Counted from the stretch's first letter, positions 33,109-44,600 are shown. The stretch: DNA of 64,000 bases from Tenacibaculum aiptasiae (GCF_008806755.1 NZ_WAAU01000024.1:151400-215399); one strand, 5' to 3'. Numbers and translations: made by a program. Notes: generated by a model not told the origin, from the sequence alone.

Positions 33109-34374
33109 ATGCGTGCAACTTCAACATTTTCTATCTTCTTTTGGATATATTCTAAAAGAGCGGTAAACAACAAAGCTGGTATTTATACTCGTGTAACCGT
33201 AAATGGTAAACGAGTAAATATTAGCTTAAAAATTAAAGCAGACATTACTAAATGGGATGCTAAAAAACAACGAGTAAAAGGTTTTACTCAAGAAGCCAAA
33301 ACCGTAAATCGAACTTTAGACCAAGCTCACTCTAAGATTTTCCAATCTTATCAGGATTTAAAACTTCAGGACAAGTTAATTACCGCTCAACTCATTAAAG
33401 CCCTTTTCTTAAACGAAGGCGAACAAGCAAAAACTCTTCAGAATCTTTTGGATTATCACAGAAGAAAAATTGAAACAACTTTAGCTAAAGGAACGATTAG
33501 AAATTTTGGAGTAACCGAAAGCTATATTAATCGGTTTCTAAACACCAAATTAAAAACTTCTGATGTTTATCTGAAACAACTTGACTATAAATTCATTTGC
33601 GATTTTGAAACCTACCTACATGAATTTTGGCCAAAAGGACACCCAAAAGCGATGAGTCAAAATACTGTAATGAAACACCTACAAAGATTACGTAAAATTG
33701 TAACGTTATCTTATCATTTAGAATGGTTAGACAGAGACCCTTTTTTACGCTGGAAACCAACTTATGAAAAAAGAGAGCGTCAATTTTTATCGGAAAACGA
33801 ATTATATAATTTAGAAAACTATTTCTTCCCTATTGATCGTTTAGACCGTGTTCGTGATTTATTTGTGTTTAGCTGTTATACTGGTATTAGCTATGTAGAT
33901 ATTATGGGACTTACTAAAGAAAATATTCAAAAAGGCATAGATGGTAATAACTGGATAGTTACCAAACGTCAAAAAACAAAAACACCAATTAAAATACCCA
34001 TTCTTGAGAAAGCTCAATACATTATCAATAAATATTTTAATCACCCGATTACTCAAGTAACTAAAACTTTACTTCCTGTAATTACCAATGAAAAGTTAAA
34101 CCTATATTTAAAAGAAGTTGCTCATGCTTGTGGTATAACGAAGAATCTTACTTTTCATATGGCACGTCATACTTTTGCAACTACTGTAACACTAAGTAAT
34201 GGTGTACCTATTGAAACTGTTTCAAAGTTATTAGGTCATACAAAAATTGCTACTACACAAATTTATGCTCGGGTTATTGAACGCAAAGTGAGTGAAGACA
34301 TTAACTTATTAAAATTGAAGCTTAATGATTTAAAAACGAAGAAACACAGAAACCTAAATATCAACTATCAATAA
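33109..34374 (+). CDS. Tyrosine recombinase/integrase of the island
   Basis: 421 aa from ATG 33109 (MRATSTFSIFFWIYSK); an ATG 24 nt upstream is possible. Layout: N-terminal arm-binding domain (GIYTRVTVNGKRVNISLK), SAM-like core-binding domain, then the catalytic domain with HMARHTFATT (H-x-x-R-H), LLGHTKIATTQIYARV (His and the nucleophile Tyr). At the first catalytic Arg position it reads CYTGISYVDI, with Ser in place of Arg, as in the Bacteroides CTnDOT integrase. It integrates the island at the adjacent tRNA-Arg (inferred from position and direct repeats). Confidence 0.93.
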   Translation: MRATSTFSIFFWIYSKRAVNNKAGIYTRVTVNGKRVNISLKIKADITKWDAKKQRVKGFTQEAKTVNRTLDQAHSKIFQSYQDLKLQDKLITAQLIKALFLNEGEQAKTLQNLLDYHRRKIETTLAKGTIRNFGVTESYINRFLNTKLKTSDVYLKQLDYKFICDFETYLHEFWPKGHPKAMSQNTVMKHLQRLRKIVTLSYHLEWLDRDPFLRWKPTYEKRERQFLSENELYNLENYFFPIDRLDRVRDLFVFSCYTGISYVDIMGLTKENIQKGIDGNNWIVTKRQKTKTPIKIPILEKAQYIINKYFNHPITQVTKTLLPVITNEKLNLYLKEVAHACGITKNLTFHMARHTFATTVTLSNGVPIETVSKLLGHTKIATTQIYARVIERKVSEDINLLKLKLNDLKTKKHRNLNINYQ

Positions 34375-35100
34375 TTTCAAAACAAAAGAGTTAGATAACC
34401 ATTTTTTTAAGTCGTCGGTATTTTTGCAGTTCAATTACTATCCAATTTCTAAATCTTGTAAAGCAAAAAAACCTTTGACTTATTTTTAAAAAGAAGTTCA
34501 TCAATCCTACTAACGCAATGATTGTTGAACACCTTTTTGAATGAATGTATTCATTATTATTTTAACCATCCTGTGTTTTAGATATGCGATTTCAAAGCTT
34601 TTCTCCTGTTCATTCTATACGGAAAGTAACAACATATGATTTTGTTTCGGATGCAAAGGTAAATTTGTGTTTAACGAACCGACCATGTTCAGGCCTACGG
34701 TTTGACCAAAAATCTCCACCCTCATACTTCGGGTTGTATTTGTGCTCAAAAACATGTTCGTTCTACACACAACCTTTTAATACATCTGAAACAAAATCAC
34801 ATACGCCGACACTTTGAACGCAAAAAAAATGTCGAAAAGCTTCAATCACATATCTAAAACAGAAACAAAAACGACACCACTTCACTATATGTTTATTACG
34901 AACAGTAATTAATTCTTTTTTTGCACTCTGTTTTTGTTAGAATTCTATCTAAAAGAACCTTGGAATACCAACATAGATTTAGTACATTTAGCAAAAAACA
35001 TATAATAAATAAGTTGACTAGTATAACCTAAAAAGTTCCTCATAGCCAACCAAATTAGACAACTACGAGGAATAAAGTTCCGTATATAAACAAGTTAGGT
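34375..35100. other. Gene-free stretch inside the island
   Basis: About 725 bp between the integrase and the restriction-modification module. A 77-codon frame at 34584-34817 has no protein-like features and I do not accept it. Base composition is less A+T rich than typical intergenic DNA, so this may be a decayed segment or a transfer-related site. Confidence 0.4.
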
Positions 35101-35179
35101 GCAAGCTGAAAAAAAATCCACCACACGTTCAAGCACATTTCATTTTGCTCGTGCCTCACAAAATAAAAAGAGCTTGCCT
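35097..35179. repeat. Dispersed hairpin repeat, copy 1
   Basis: GCAAGCT (35101-35107) pairs with AGCTTGC (35171-35177). The inner part AAGCACATTT (35131-35140) with GTGCCTCACAA (35151-35161) recurs at 44946 and, partly, at 47109, so copies flank the restriction-modification module on both sides. Confidence 0.6.
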
Positions 35180-35216
35180 TTCCCCTACGCTCATTACTAT
35201 TGAATGATAATTTTAA

Positions 35217-35233
35217 TACTCATTTAGTGAGTA
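35217..35233. promoter_or_regulatory. Operator-like palindrome of the restriction-modification operon
   Basis: TACTCATTTAGTGAGTA: 6-bp perfect arms around TTTAG, 49 bp before the ATG of the small XRE gene. It has the look of a C-box, the binding site of controller proteins. Confidence 0.6.
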
Positions 35234-35281
35234 TATGAAATATCTTATTTACATTAGTGAACTGAATTAAAAAAATTCAAA

Positions 35282-35482
35282 ATGAACCGTATAAAAGAAG
35301 TTTTAGAACAGAAAGGAATAAAACAAATCTGGTTGGCTGAACAGCTTGGAAAGAGTTACAATATGGTCCACTCTTACGCCCAAAACAAAAGACAACCAAG
35401 TTTGGAAGACCTATACAAGATTGCTGAAATCTTGAAAGTTGACATTTCAGAGCTTCTAATATCAAATACAAATAGTAAATAA
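35282..35482 (+). CDS. XRE-family controller protein
   Basis: 66 aa, a single helix-turn-helix domain (EQKGIKQIWLAEQLGKSYNM, then VHSYAQNKRQPSLEDLYKIA). It starts the restriction-modification operon, 4 nt before hsdM. Small HTH proteins in this position usually time expression of the restriction genes. The palindrome at 35217-35233 is the probable autoregulatory site. Confidence 0.85.
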   Translation: MNRIKEVLEQKGIKQIWLAEQLGKSYNMVHSYAQNKRQPSLEDLYKIAEILKVDISELLISNTNSK

Positions 35483-35486
35483 AAAT

Positions 35487-37082
35487 ATGGCTAAAAAAAA
35501 GCAAAAAACTACAGATACTAATAACCTAGAATCAATACTATTTAATTGCAGAGAGTATTTACGAAGTAATGCATCTCTAAACGATAAAAGAGATTTACTA
35601 TTAACGCTTGTTTTTATGCGCTTCATTGGTGAGAAGTTTGAAAACACTCAAAATGAAATGAGGCAGGAATGTATTGATAACGGAATTACAGATGAAGAAG
35701 TAATAAAATCTTTCCTTAATAGCCCGAGCAGATATAAAGGGATAGCCTATGTTCCTGAAGATGCGCGTTGGTCTAAAATTATGGAACAGCCAGGTACAAA
35801 ATTAAACGCCGCTTTAGATGATGCCATACAAGAACTTGAGAATAGTGGTGATGAGTTAAAAGGCTGTATTCGTATAGGTTTGTTTACTTCAATCAATCTT
35901 AGTGCTAATGTAATTAAAAAAGTTGTTGACGAAGTAAACAAAATCTCTCACAAAACTTTTGGAGAGGAGAAAGATTTAATTGGTCGTGTGTATGAATATT
36001 TCCTAAAATCGTTTGCGGTGAATGCAACCAAAGAAGAGGGCGAGTTTTACACGCCACACGATATAGTTGAGCTAATCGCTGCTTTTATTGAGCCTTATGA
36101 TGGTACACTTTACGACCCTTGTTGTGGTTCGGGTGGTATGTTTATTCAGTGTGCAAAGTATGTAGAAGCAAAACAGGGTGATATAGAAAAAGTAAATGTG
36201 TATGGGCAAGAACGAGACCCAGCAACTTATCGTCTTGCAAAAATGAACCTAGCTATGCGTGGTATCTCACACCATCTTGGTGAGCAAAATGCCGATACAT
36301 TATCAAACGACCTGCATAAAGGCTTATGTTTTGATTTTATAATGGCAAATCCGCCATTCAATCTTAAAAAATGGTACAACCCAAATTTAAGTAATGATCC
36401 TCGTTGGGCAGATTATGCTACACCACCTGCAGGTAATGCAAACTATGCTTGGATATTGCATATGTTGTCTAAATTAAAAGCAGGCAAAGGTATAGCAGGT
36501 TTCTTATTAGCCAATGGAGCTTTGGGTGATGATGATGCTATTGCAATTCGTCAAAAACTGATTGAAAATGACAAAATAGAAGCTATTGTGGTATTACCTC
36601 GTGAGTTGTTCTATACTACTGATATATCAGTAACCTTGTGGATTCTAAATGAAAACAAAAAAGGTGGAACTTGGCACGACCGTAAACAGCGTAATAGAGA
36701 AAATGAAATTCTATTAATGGATTTACGCTCGTGGAATGATAACCCGATAAAAAAAGAACAGAAAAAGAAAATTGAACTAAAAGCCGACCAAATAAAGCGA
36801 GCTACCGAAATTTACTTTAACTGGCAAAGTGAAGGTACAGATGGAACAAACTATGCCGAACCAGAACTATATCGCTCAGTTGGTTTAAAAGAATTAAAAG
36901 AAAAGAACTACTCACTTGTACCAAGCCGATATATTGAATTTGTAGACCGTGATAATAAAATCAACTATCACGAAGTATTGACCGAAACAGCCTCTACTGT
37001 TTCTGACTTGCTAAGTCGTCAAGAAAAGAATGACAAAACACTTCGTAATGCACTAAAACAGTTGGGATATGATTGTGAGTAA
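35487..37082 (+). CDS. hsdM: Type I restriction-modification methyltransferase subunit
   Basis: 531 aa. N-terminal HsdM helical domain (about 10-150), then N6-adenine methyltransferase: FYTPHDIVELIAAF, AdoMet motif I YDPCCGSGGMFIQ and catalytic motif IV MANPPFNLKKW (NPPF). It methylates adenine in the HsdS-specified site and is required for both modification and restriction. Overlaps hsdS by 14 nt. Confidence 0.95.
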   Translation: MAKKKQKTTDTNNLESILFNCREYLRSNASLNDKRDLLLTLVFMRFIGEKFENTQNEMRQECIDNGITDEEVIKSFLNSPSRYKGIAYVPEDARWSKIMEQPGTKLNAALDDAIQELENSGDELKGCIRIGLFTSINLSANVIKKVVDEVNKISHKTFGEEKDLIGRVYEYFLKSFAVNATKEEGEFYTPHDIVELIAAFIEPYDGTLYDPCCGSGGMFIQCAKYVEAKQGDIEKVNVYGQERDPATYRLAKMNLAMRGISHHLGEQNADTLSNDLHKGLCFDFIMANPPFNLKKWYNPNLSNDPRWADYATPPAGNANYAWILHMLSKLKAGKGIAGFLLANGALGDDDAIAIRQKLIENDKIEAIVVLPRELFYTTDISVTLWILNENKKGGTWHDRKQRNRENEILLMDLRSWNDNPIKKEQKKKIELKADQIKRATEIYFNWQSEGTDGTNYAEPELYRSVGLKELKEKNYSLVPSRYIEFVDRDNKINYHEVLTETASTVSDLLSRQEKNDKTLRNALKQLGYDCE

Positions 37083-38205
37083 AGTGCAGACTACAATGGT
37101 TAGACTTGGGGATTATATTGAGCCTTACGAATTAAAAAACACCAAGAATATTGACCTTCCATTTTTCGGCATAAATAAGGACAAAACCTTTATGCCGACA
37201 GTTGCAAATACTAATGGGCTCGATAAATCTAAATATAAAATTGCTGAAAAAGATGTTTTCGTATTTAGTGGTATGCAAACGGGTCGTGATGTTTGTATTC
37301 GTTTAGCTTTGTACGATAAGGATGATTCCATATTAATATCACCAGCCTATACTACATTTATTGTAAAAGATAAGTTAGAACTATTGCCAGAATATCTATT
37401 CATTCAGTTTAACCGTTTCCAGATGGATAGGTATGGATGGTTTCTAAGTGATGGTAGTGTTCGCTCTAATCTTGATTGGGATGTGTTTTGCAATATACAA
37501 ATCCCACTTCCCCATATCGACACTCAACAAGAACTAGTAGATACCTACAACGGACTAAAAGCATTAGTAGAGCAGAACGAAGCTTTGATAGAACCACTAA
37601 CCCAAGCTTGTCAAGCCTATATTGTGGATTGCAAAAAGAAATACACTGAAGTTGAACTTGGGGAATATATAGAACAGACAGAAAATCGAAATTCGGAATT
37701 ACTTTATGGCGTCAATGATGTTGTTGGTATGACCATAACAAAACAGATTATACCAACAAAAGCAGATGTTAGAAATACAGACTTATCAAAATTCTTAATT
37801 GTTAAACCTCGTGAATTTGTTTATAATCCAAGGACTCACGGCAAAAAAATTGGTTTGGGGTTTAATAATGAAGAGAAAATAGTAATGATAAGTTGGAATA
37901 ATATCTCTTTCAAAGTCCAAGACGCAAAACTTGATGTATCTATTATACCTGAATATTTATATCTGCTTTTTTGTAGAGAGGAATGGGATAGAGAGGCTTG
38001 TTTTCGTTCTTTAGGTAGTTCAACAGAGGTGTTTTCTTGGACTGAAATGTGTGGAATGAAAATTCCACTTCCACCACCAGAAGTGCAACAAGCTATAATT
38101 AACCTATACAACTGTGCCGAGGAGGCTAAAAAAATAGCAAACGAAGCACGTGAAAAAATGAAAACACTTTGCCCAGCATTAGTGCAAAAAGCTATAAACG
38201 GATAG
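37069..38205 (+). CDS. hsdS: Type I specificity subunit
   Basis: 378 aa. Two target recognition domains (about 8-150 and 200-335), each followed by a helical spacer: LVDTYNGLKALVEQNEALIE and INLYNCAEEAKKIANEAREK. Each TRD ends in a similar IPLPxxxxQ(E/Q) segment (IQIPLPHIDTQQELV and MKIPLPPPEVQQAII), as usual for HsdS. It sets the bipartite recognition site. The start could also be ATG 37096. The next gene begins 4 nt after its stop. Confidence 0.92.
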   Translation: MIVSKVQTTMVRLGDYIEPYELKNTKNIDLPFFGINKDKTFMPTVANTNGLDKSKYKIAEKDVFVFSGMQTGRDVCIRLALYDKDDSILISPAYTTFIVKDKLELLPEYLFIQFNRFQMDRYGWFLSDGSVRSNLDWDVFCNIQIPLPHIDTQQELVDTYNGLKALVEQNEALIEPLTQACQAYIVDCKKKYTEVELGEYIEQTENRNSELLYGVNDVVGMTITKQIIPTKADVRNTDLSKFLIVKPREFVYNPRTHGKKIGLGFNNEEKIVMISWNNISFKVQDAKLDVSIIPEYLYLLFCREEWDREACFRSLGSSTEVFSWTEMCGMKIPLPPPEVQQAIINLYNCAEEAKKIANEAREKMKTLCPALVQKAING

Positions 38206-38209
38206 AAAT

Positions 38210-41200
38210 ATGATACACGAAGAAACTTCATCAGAAGAAACACAACAAACTACGGTATCACTAGAAGAAACTATTAAAAAAGAGGCTGAAGATCAGTTGG
38301 CGGAAACGATGTGGGGAAAGCCTGCCAACGATATTATTACAGGCATTGCCAACAATAGTAATGTACCTTCCAATCGTGCTATTTGGGAGTTAGTGCAAAA
38401 TGCACGTGATGTGTCAAAAGTAGAGGAGCGTGCAAAAGTGCTTTTTACCCGCAGACCAAACGAATTTATTTTCCAACACAATGGGCAACCATTTGACAGA
38501 AAATCAATGCAATCTTTGATATTGCAAACCAGTAGCAAAGTGCGTAATGATATAGTGCAAGTGGGTCAATATGGAACAGGTTTTTTAACTACCCACAAAT
38601 TTGGGCTGCAGTTTCATTTGCAAAGCTCTTTAGATTTAAAGCACGGCAACTATTTTTATAACTTCGGTGGTGAAAAAGAATTTGTTATTAATCGAAGTTC
38701 TAAGGATAAAACTGTACTTAGTAAGGCTATTAAAGAGGCTATAGATATTTCGCAAAAATGGGGTACTGTTGCTAATCAATGGAGTTCAGATTCTTTGGAG
38801 AATACGGTTTTTACTTACAAACACAATCATCAAATAGAAAAAGATAATGTTGCTGAGGCTTTTAAAAAGTCTGTCTCATTAGTTCCTTATGTTTTATCGC
38901 TAAATCCACTTTTACAAAGTATTACATTTAGAGATGAGTTAGAAAATACAATAGATGTTTATGAGCATATTTCTACTGTTCAAAAAGCTGATTTTGGCAA
39001 TACGCAGATGGAGCAAGTTACTATTCGTAGAGATTGTGACGGTACGGAATCTACTATTCAACTTTTGCTATTAAAAAGTAAGAGTCAGTTAACAGAAAAT
39101 ACTAGTGAAAGTAAAGTTACAGTTATTCTTCCTTGCGTCTCTATTGATGGTGTTGAAAACGTAATTCAGCTCTCCGATGATAAGCCACAACTATATCTAT
39201 ATCTTCCACTTTTAGGAACAGAAAATTGGGGTTGGAACTTTATTGTACACGCTCCTTCATTTACCTGCGATAAAGATACACGAGACTCTTTATTATTTGT
39301 TGGAAACGGACAGAATAATGATGATCAAGCCGAGAGTAACAAACAATTAATCCAATTGGCAGGTGGAATTATAAAAGATTTTTTAACACACCAACTTGCT
39401 AACTATTCCGATAGAAAGCATTTTGGACGTATAAATTTCTTAGCCGATGGTAGTGAGAAATTGAAAACGTATTTCACCCAATTACAAGCTGAGTGGGTTA
39501 CTTATTTTGAAAGCCAACCATTGGTAAAAAAAGAAGATGAGTATATAGCTGTTAGCGCCATCAAGGTATTAGATAAAGAACTATATGAAGCCTGTGAAAC
39601 AGATTCTGATTTACTGGATGCCTTTTATACAATACTTTCAAAAGAGAAACATAACCTAACATTACCGGAAAAATCTGATTTAATTTATTGGAGTCGCTGC
39701 ACCGATGAATGGTACAGAGGTAGTGAGAATCCTTATGTAATTACTTTATCAAAAATTTGCCAAATTGTAGAGAATACGCCCATCGAAGATGAAGATATAG
39801 TATGGTTATTAAAATTATGTTCATATCTCAAAGCTCATCCTCACTCTGGTATTGACTTGATAAAATTGATACCTAACGAGCATTTAAAGTTATCGCAAGC
39901 AGAGTTGGTAAAGCCAACAAATTTTAATAAAACGTATCGAACAGCGCTGCAAACGCTTGCGCCACAAGAGGTAGGGAAATTTATACACAAGAGTTTCTAT
40001 ATAGTTTTAGACGATGCTAAGGAATATGGTTTTGATGATGCAAAAAATGCAATCACCGTCTATCTTACAAGCTTAGATAGCAAAAGTGCGGCACTTAAAA
40101 ATGCCATTTTAGCTAACGTAAGTTGGCAAAAAGAGGAGTATGAAAATGTCTATCTTAATCCAGCACAGATTAATGCTATATTGGATATTTACAAAATGTT
40201 GCTACCATTAGATGGTGATGGATTTACGACAAAAGCATTTAATTTGCTGTCCCAATTTTATGAATATACACCTTCTGCTGTTGAGCGTTTAGATAAAGAA
40301 CTGTTTGATATTCGCACTTGCTACACTGCATTATTAAATGATGCCTTATATAAATTCACACTATTGGAAGATAAGAGTACTTGGAGTACTTGGAATTTAC
40401 AAATGGTGGAAGTGCTATATAATTTTAAAGAAGCAAACAGCTTTTTACGTAATTATTTGATATATCCCAATCAAATGGGGAAATATTGTTACGCAAGCGA
40501 GTTAAAAAGAGAACGAACAATGCCTATTCGCTTGAAAGAACTCTATGATACTATTTGTCGAGGTGTAACAGATAAAGATAAATCAAAAAGCATTCGCCAC
40601 GAATTAGTGGCAAAGGAGTATGAGAACTTTTTTGTTGAGGCAGGGGAACTTAATGGCTCAACCTTGGCAGATGAAATCCAAAAACCTTTTGCTTTGGAAG
40701 AAGTACGTACAATAGCGAATAATCAACATCAGAAACTTATTGTTGAGATAATTGAGCGGTTAAACGACAAGAACGAAGGATCAATTTGGCGAAGATTATT
40801 TGACACAATAAATAATATAAAAGCACAACTGATGCTTAGTGTTATCAATAGCCCACAGAAACGTGACAGTATTTTTCAAATAATGAAAGTACAAGATGAA
40901 AGTAAATTGAATGCTATTGCAGAATTAAGTAAATTGGATAATCTTGAACGCATTATCGAATTGGGTAAAAGTGCACTCGATATTGAGGTTCAAGAAAAAA
41001 ACGACTTTGAGTTTAAGAAAAAGTTAGGAGAATATGTTGAAGATTTTCTATTGTTTCAACTACAGGAGGTTTTAACCAATCATTCTCTAGAAGTAAAAGT
41101 AGCAGATATTCAAGGTGGGCAAGATTTAATTGTTTCGCTAAATAATCAACCGATTTATTATATCGAAGTTAAATCACGTTGGCATAATGACAGAAGTGTA

Positions 41201-41545
41201 TTAATGAGTACTTTACAACATCAAACCTCATACGAACAGAAAGAGCACTATGCACTTTGTGCTGTTGACATGTCTGATTATGATCGTGAGTTAGCCAAAC
41301 AACATCAATACCCAACAGATATACAAGAAATTTTAAAACGAATAAAAGTCATAGAAAATATAGGTGTACTTAACGAACGTTTAAAAGATGCAGTTGAAAA
41401 TAATGAAGATAAAAAGGTTCGTATTGCAGGAGGATATCAAGTGTTGGTGTCACAAAAAATTATAGGAATTCACGGAGCGAATTTTGAAAAATTTGTTGAC
41501 AACCTTAAACAATACATAACCTCAAATATTCGAACTCTAGATTAA
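38210..41545 (+). CDS. GHKL (sacsin/Hsp90-like) ATPase with C-terminal PD-(D/E)xK-like domain
   Basis: 1111 aa. The N-terminal about 250 residues are a GHKL ATPase: helix with the Mg-binding Asn region AIWELVQNARD, an altered nucleotide motif FQHNGQPFDRKS in place of D-x-G-x-G, and GQYGTGFLTTHKFG. The middle is a long helical region. The C-terminus (about 930-1030) looks like DUF3883: VADIQGGQDLIVSLNNQP followed by IYYIEVKSRW, that is D...E-x-K, a nuclease-type core. The gene is in frame within the operon (4 nt after hsdS, 88 nt before hsdR). GHKL-DUF3883 proteins are common in defence islands; a role here as an added effector or sensor is inference. Confidence 0.82.
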   Translation: MIHEETSSEETQQTTVSLEETIKKEAEDQLAETMWGKPANDIITGIANNSNVPSNRAIWELVQNARDVSKVEERAKVLFTRRPNEFIFQHNGQPFDRKSMQSLILQTSSKVRNDIVQVGQYGTGFLTTHKFGLQFHLQSSLDLKHGNYFYNFGGEKEFVINRSSKDKTVLSKAIKEAIDISQKWGTVANQWSSDSLENTVFTYKHNHQIEKDNVAEAFKKSVSLVPYVLSLNPLLQSITFRDELENTIDVYEHISTVQKADFGNTQMEQVTIRRDCDGTESTIQLLLLKSKSQLTENTSESKVTVILPCVSIDGVENVIQLSDDKPQLYLYLPLLGTENWGWNFIVHAPSFTCDKDTRDSLLFVGNGQNNDDQAESNKQLIQLAGGIIKDFLTHQLANYSDRKHFGRINFLADGSEKLKTYFTQLQAEWVTYFESQPLVKKEDEYIAVSAIKVLDKELYEACETDSDLLDAFYTILSKEKHNLTLPEKSDLIYWSRCTDEWYRGSENPYVITLSKICQIVENTPIEDEDIVWLLKLCSYLKAHPHSGIDLIKLIPNEHLKLSQAELVKPTNFNKTYRTALQTLAPQEVGKFIHKSFYIVLDDAKEYGFDDAKNAITVYLTSLDSKSAALKNAILANVSWQKEEYENVYLNPAQINAILDIYKMLLPLDGDGFTTKAFNLLSQFYEYTPSAVERLDKELFDIRTCYTALLNDALYKFTLLEDKSTWSTWNLQMVEVLYNFKEANSFLRNYLIYPNQMGKYCYASELKRERTMPIRLKELYDTICRGVTDKDKSKSIRHELVAKEYENFFVEAGELNGSTLADEIQKPFALEEVRTIANNQHQKLIVEIIERLNDKNEGSIWRRLFDTINNIKAQLMLSVINSPQKRDSIFQIMKVQDESKLNAIAELSKLDNLERIIELGKSALDIEVQEKNDFEFKKKLGEYVEDFLLFQLQEVLTNHSLEVKVADIQGGQDLIVSLNNQPIYYIEVKSRWHNDRSVLMSTLQHQTSYEQKEHYALCAVDMSDYDRELAKQHQYPTDIQEILKRIKVIENIGVLNERLKDAVENNEDKKVRIAGGYQVLVSQKIIGIHGANFEKFVDNLKQYITSNIRTLD

Positions 41546-41633
41546 AAAAATACTAGATTAAAAGAAGTCATATCTATTAAATAAATCACTTTAAAAATTA
41601 AAACAATAACACATTACAAGTAATTTAAACACG

Positions 41634-44600
41634 ATGAAAGGAAAGTTTTTCGAAAGTGACTACGAAGAAGCGCTTATTGATTTATTAGAGCAACAAGGTT
41701 GGATCTATACTTATGGTGGCAATATTGCTCGCGAAAAAAATAATGAGGTTTTAATTTCAGATGACTTAAACACTTATCTCAAAAAGAGATATAGTGAATT
41801 AAACGATGCCGATATTGAAGAGATTACGAACCACTTGCGTTACACCAGTGGTCAAACCCACTTTGAGTTGCTTCGTAACACATTTCACCTTATTCGTGAT
41901 GGCTACCGTTATACGCGTAGTAGTGATGGTAAAATATTCGATATTGAATATCTAGATTTTGAATTTGGCAACACCAATAATATCTATAGTTGTGTCAATC
42001 AATTTGAAGTTGGTTATGGTTTAAAAGCAGATATCCGTATACCAGATGTGTTACTTTTTATCAATGGTATTCCGCTTTGCATTTTTGAACTAAAAAACCC
42101 AACCGATGCTAGAGCAACTATTGCCAGTGCTTACGAGCAAATTCACGAAAGATACAAAAGAGATATTCCGCACCTTTTACGTTACTGCCCATTATCTTGT
42201 ATTAGCGATGCAACAGTCAATAATACCAAATTAGGTACTACCTACACACCATATAACCACTATTATGCTTGGAAAAAAGTAAATAATGAAGATGAATCAG
42301 CAAAAAAAGGAATAGACCAAATAAAAACTATAGTGGCTGGTGTATATGAACCTAATCGCTTTTTAGAGATTATTCGTGACTACGTTTACTTTCCTGATAA
42401 AAAATCAGATAAAATTGAAGAGATAGTATGTCGTTATCCTCAGTTTTTTGCAACTCGTTTGTTAAAAGAAAGTGTGTTAAAAGCACATTCAGAAAATAGT
42501 CGTAAAGGAGGAACTTACTTTGGTGCAACAGGCTGTGGTAAAACCTATACAATGATGTTTTTGGCACGTCAATTATCTTTACGTTGCAAAGAACTTGGTT
42601 CACCAACTATAGTAATGATTGTAGATAGAGATGATTTACAGACACAGGCAGGTAAATTGTTTTTACGTTCAGAAGAATTTTTATCGTTAGGAGCAGCTAA
42701 AATAATTAAAGACAGAGAAGACCTAAAAACTGAAATGTCCATTAGAAAATCTGGTGGATTCTTTATCTGCACAATTCAGAAATTTTGTGAAGAGATAGGC
42801 GAACTAAATACGCGAAAAAATATTATCTGCTTTTCTGATGAGGCACATCGTACACAGGTAAAATTAAATAAGCAACTAAAAATAAAGGATAAAAAAGCCA
42901 ATAGTAAAGACAATAAGGAGACTCCTTTAGGAGCATTTGTAACAAAGCCTTATGCGGAGCATTTACGGATTGCATTTCCTAAGGCTACTTTTGTAGGCTT
43001 CACAGGAACACCAATAGAAGAAACAATCCAAGTTTTTGGTGAGATTGTAGATAGCTATACAATGCAACAATCCGCTGACGATGATATTACTGCTGAACTT
43101 AAATATATTCCTCGTATAGCAAATGTTACCCTAGATAGTGAAAAAGCAAAAGAGATAGACGCCTATTATAAACAGTGTGCTGATGAAGGTGCTACCGAAG
43201 ATGATGTAGCAGCTAGTAAAAAAGCAATGAGTGCAATGGAGGTAATTCTTGGTGATGACGAACGTTTAGACCGTTTAGCCAAAGATATTACAACACATTA
43301 CACCAATGCTTGCGAAAACAAAGTTGATGTTGTGCAAAAAGCAATGATTGTATGTAGTAAACGTAGAATTGCTTACCGTTTGTTACAAAAGTTTAGAGCA
43401 CAAAATCCTGAATGGTTTGAAGAGAAGAAATCACCAGACGATAGCAAGTTAACAAAGGAAGAGCTTAAGAAACTTCCAAAAATGCCTACTATAGCAATGG
43501 TGGCTACTCGTGGTTCAAACGACTCAAAGGATATGTATGAATATATTGGTAATAAAGCTCGTATAAAAAGCTTAGATGATGCTTTTAAAATGGAAAATTC
43601 AAATTTCCGCATTGTGATAGTTGTAGATATGTGGATTACTGGTTTTGATGTTCCTTGTTTGACCTATTTATACAATGATAAACCACTTCAAAAACAGACG
43701 CTTATTCAAACTATTAGTCGTGTAAATCGAAAATACGAAGGCAAAGAGTACGGACATGTTATTGACTACATAGGTATTCGTGAAAATATGATGAAAGCAA
43801 TGCGTAGGTTTGGAGGTAAATCTTTTGGTCCGAGTGAAGATGATGTAAAACAGGCTTTGGAGGCTCTAATTATTGAGTTGAAAATTATTAGCGATGTATT
43901 TACTGATTTTGATATAACACCATTTACCGATGCTAACACAACACCATTAGAACGATTAGAATGTTTGTCTTCTGCAGCAGACTACATAATAACACTTACT
44001 GAACTACTAAATCTTAGCAACGGAAAAGATAAACCCAAAAAAGTTAGCGTAAAGACATTTTTTATGGCTCATGTTAGACGATTAAGGACGGCTTATGACA
44101 TTTGCCAACCATCAAATGTGCTTACAGATGAACAACTTTCTTTATCGCAATGCTTTATGGCAGTAGCTTCGTATATCAGAAAAACATCAGGTGATAAACA
44201 CGATGCTGAAAGTATGAACCGTGTGGTTGAGAAAATGGTTGGAGAGGCCTTAAAGTGTAATTCGGTAGTAGATATTCTTGATACAGATGTGGAAGAGAAT
44301 ATATTTAGTCCTGAATTTGTGGAGCAACTAGACAACATAAAACTTCCAGCTACCAAACTTGAAGTATTAATTAAGATGCTTCGTAAGTCAATACAAGAAT
44401 ACAAAGACACGAATAAAATAGCAGCAGAAAAATACGAAGAGTTACTAAACAAAACACTTGAGGAATATCATAATAGAAGAGCAAGTTTGTCTGCTGATGA
44501 AGCGTCTTCGACACAAGCAGAAGCTGTAGATTCAATCATCCGAAATGCTACCCAACAGGCATTAGATTTAATGTCTAAATTAGGAGAGGATAAAGACAGC

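Noticed and set aside
34584-34817. 77-codon open frame after the integrase gene
   Set aside because: Composition is rich in Ser, Thr and Cys without a domain, no promoter or neighbour supports it, and it lies in a decayed-looking gene-free stretch.
42370-44452. Several minus-strand frames of 67-119 codons inside hsdR
   Set aside because: They are antisense shadows of a gene with all type I translocase motifs intact.
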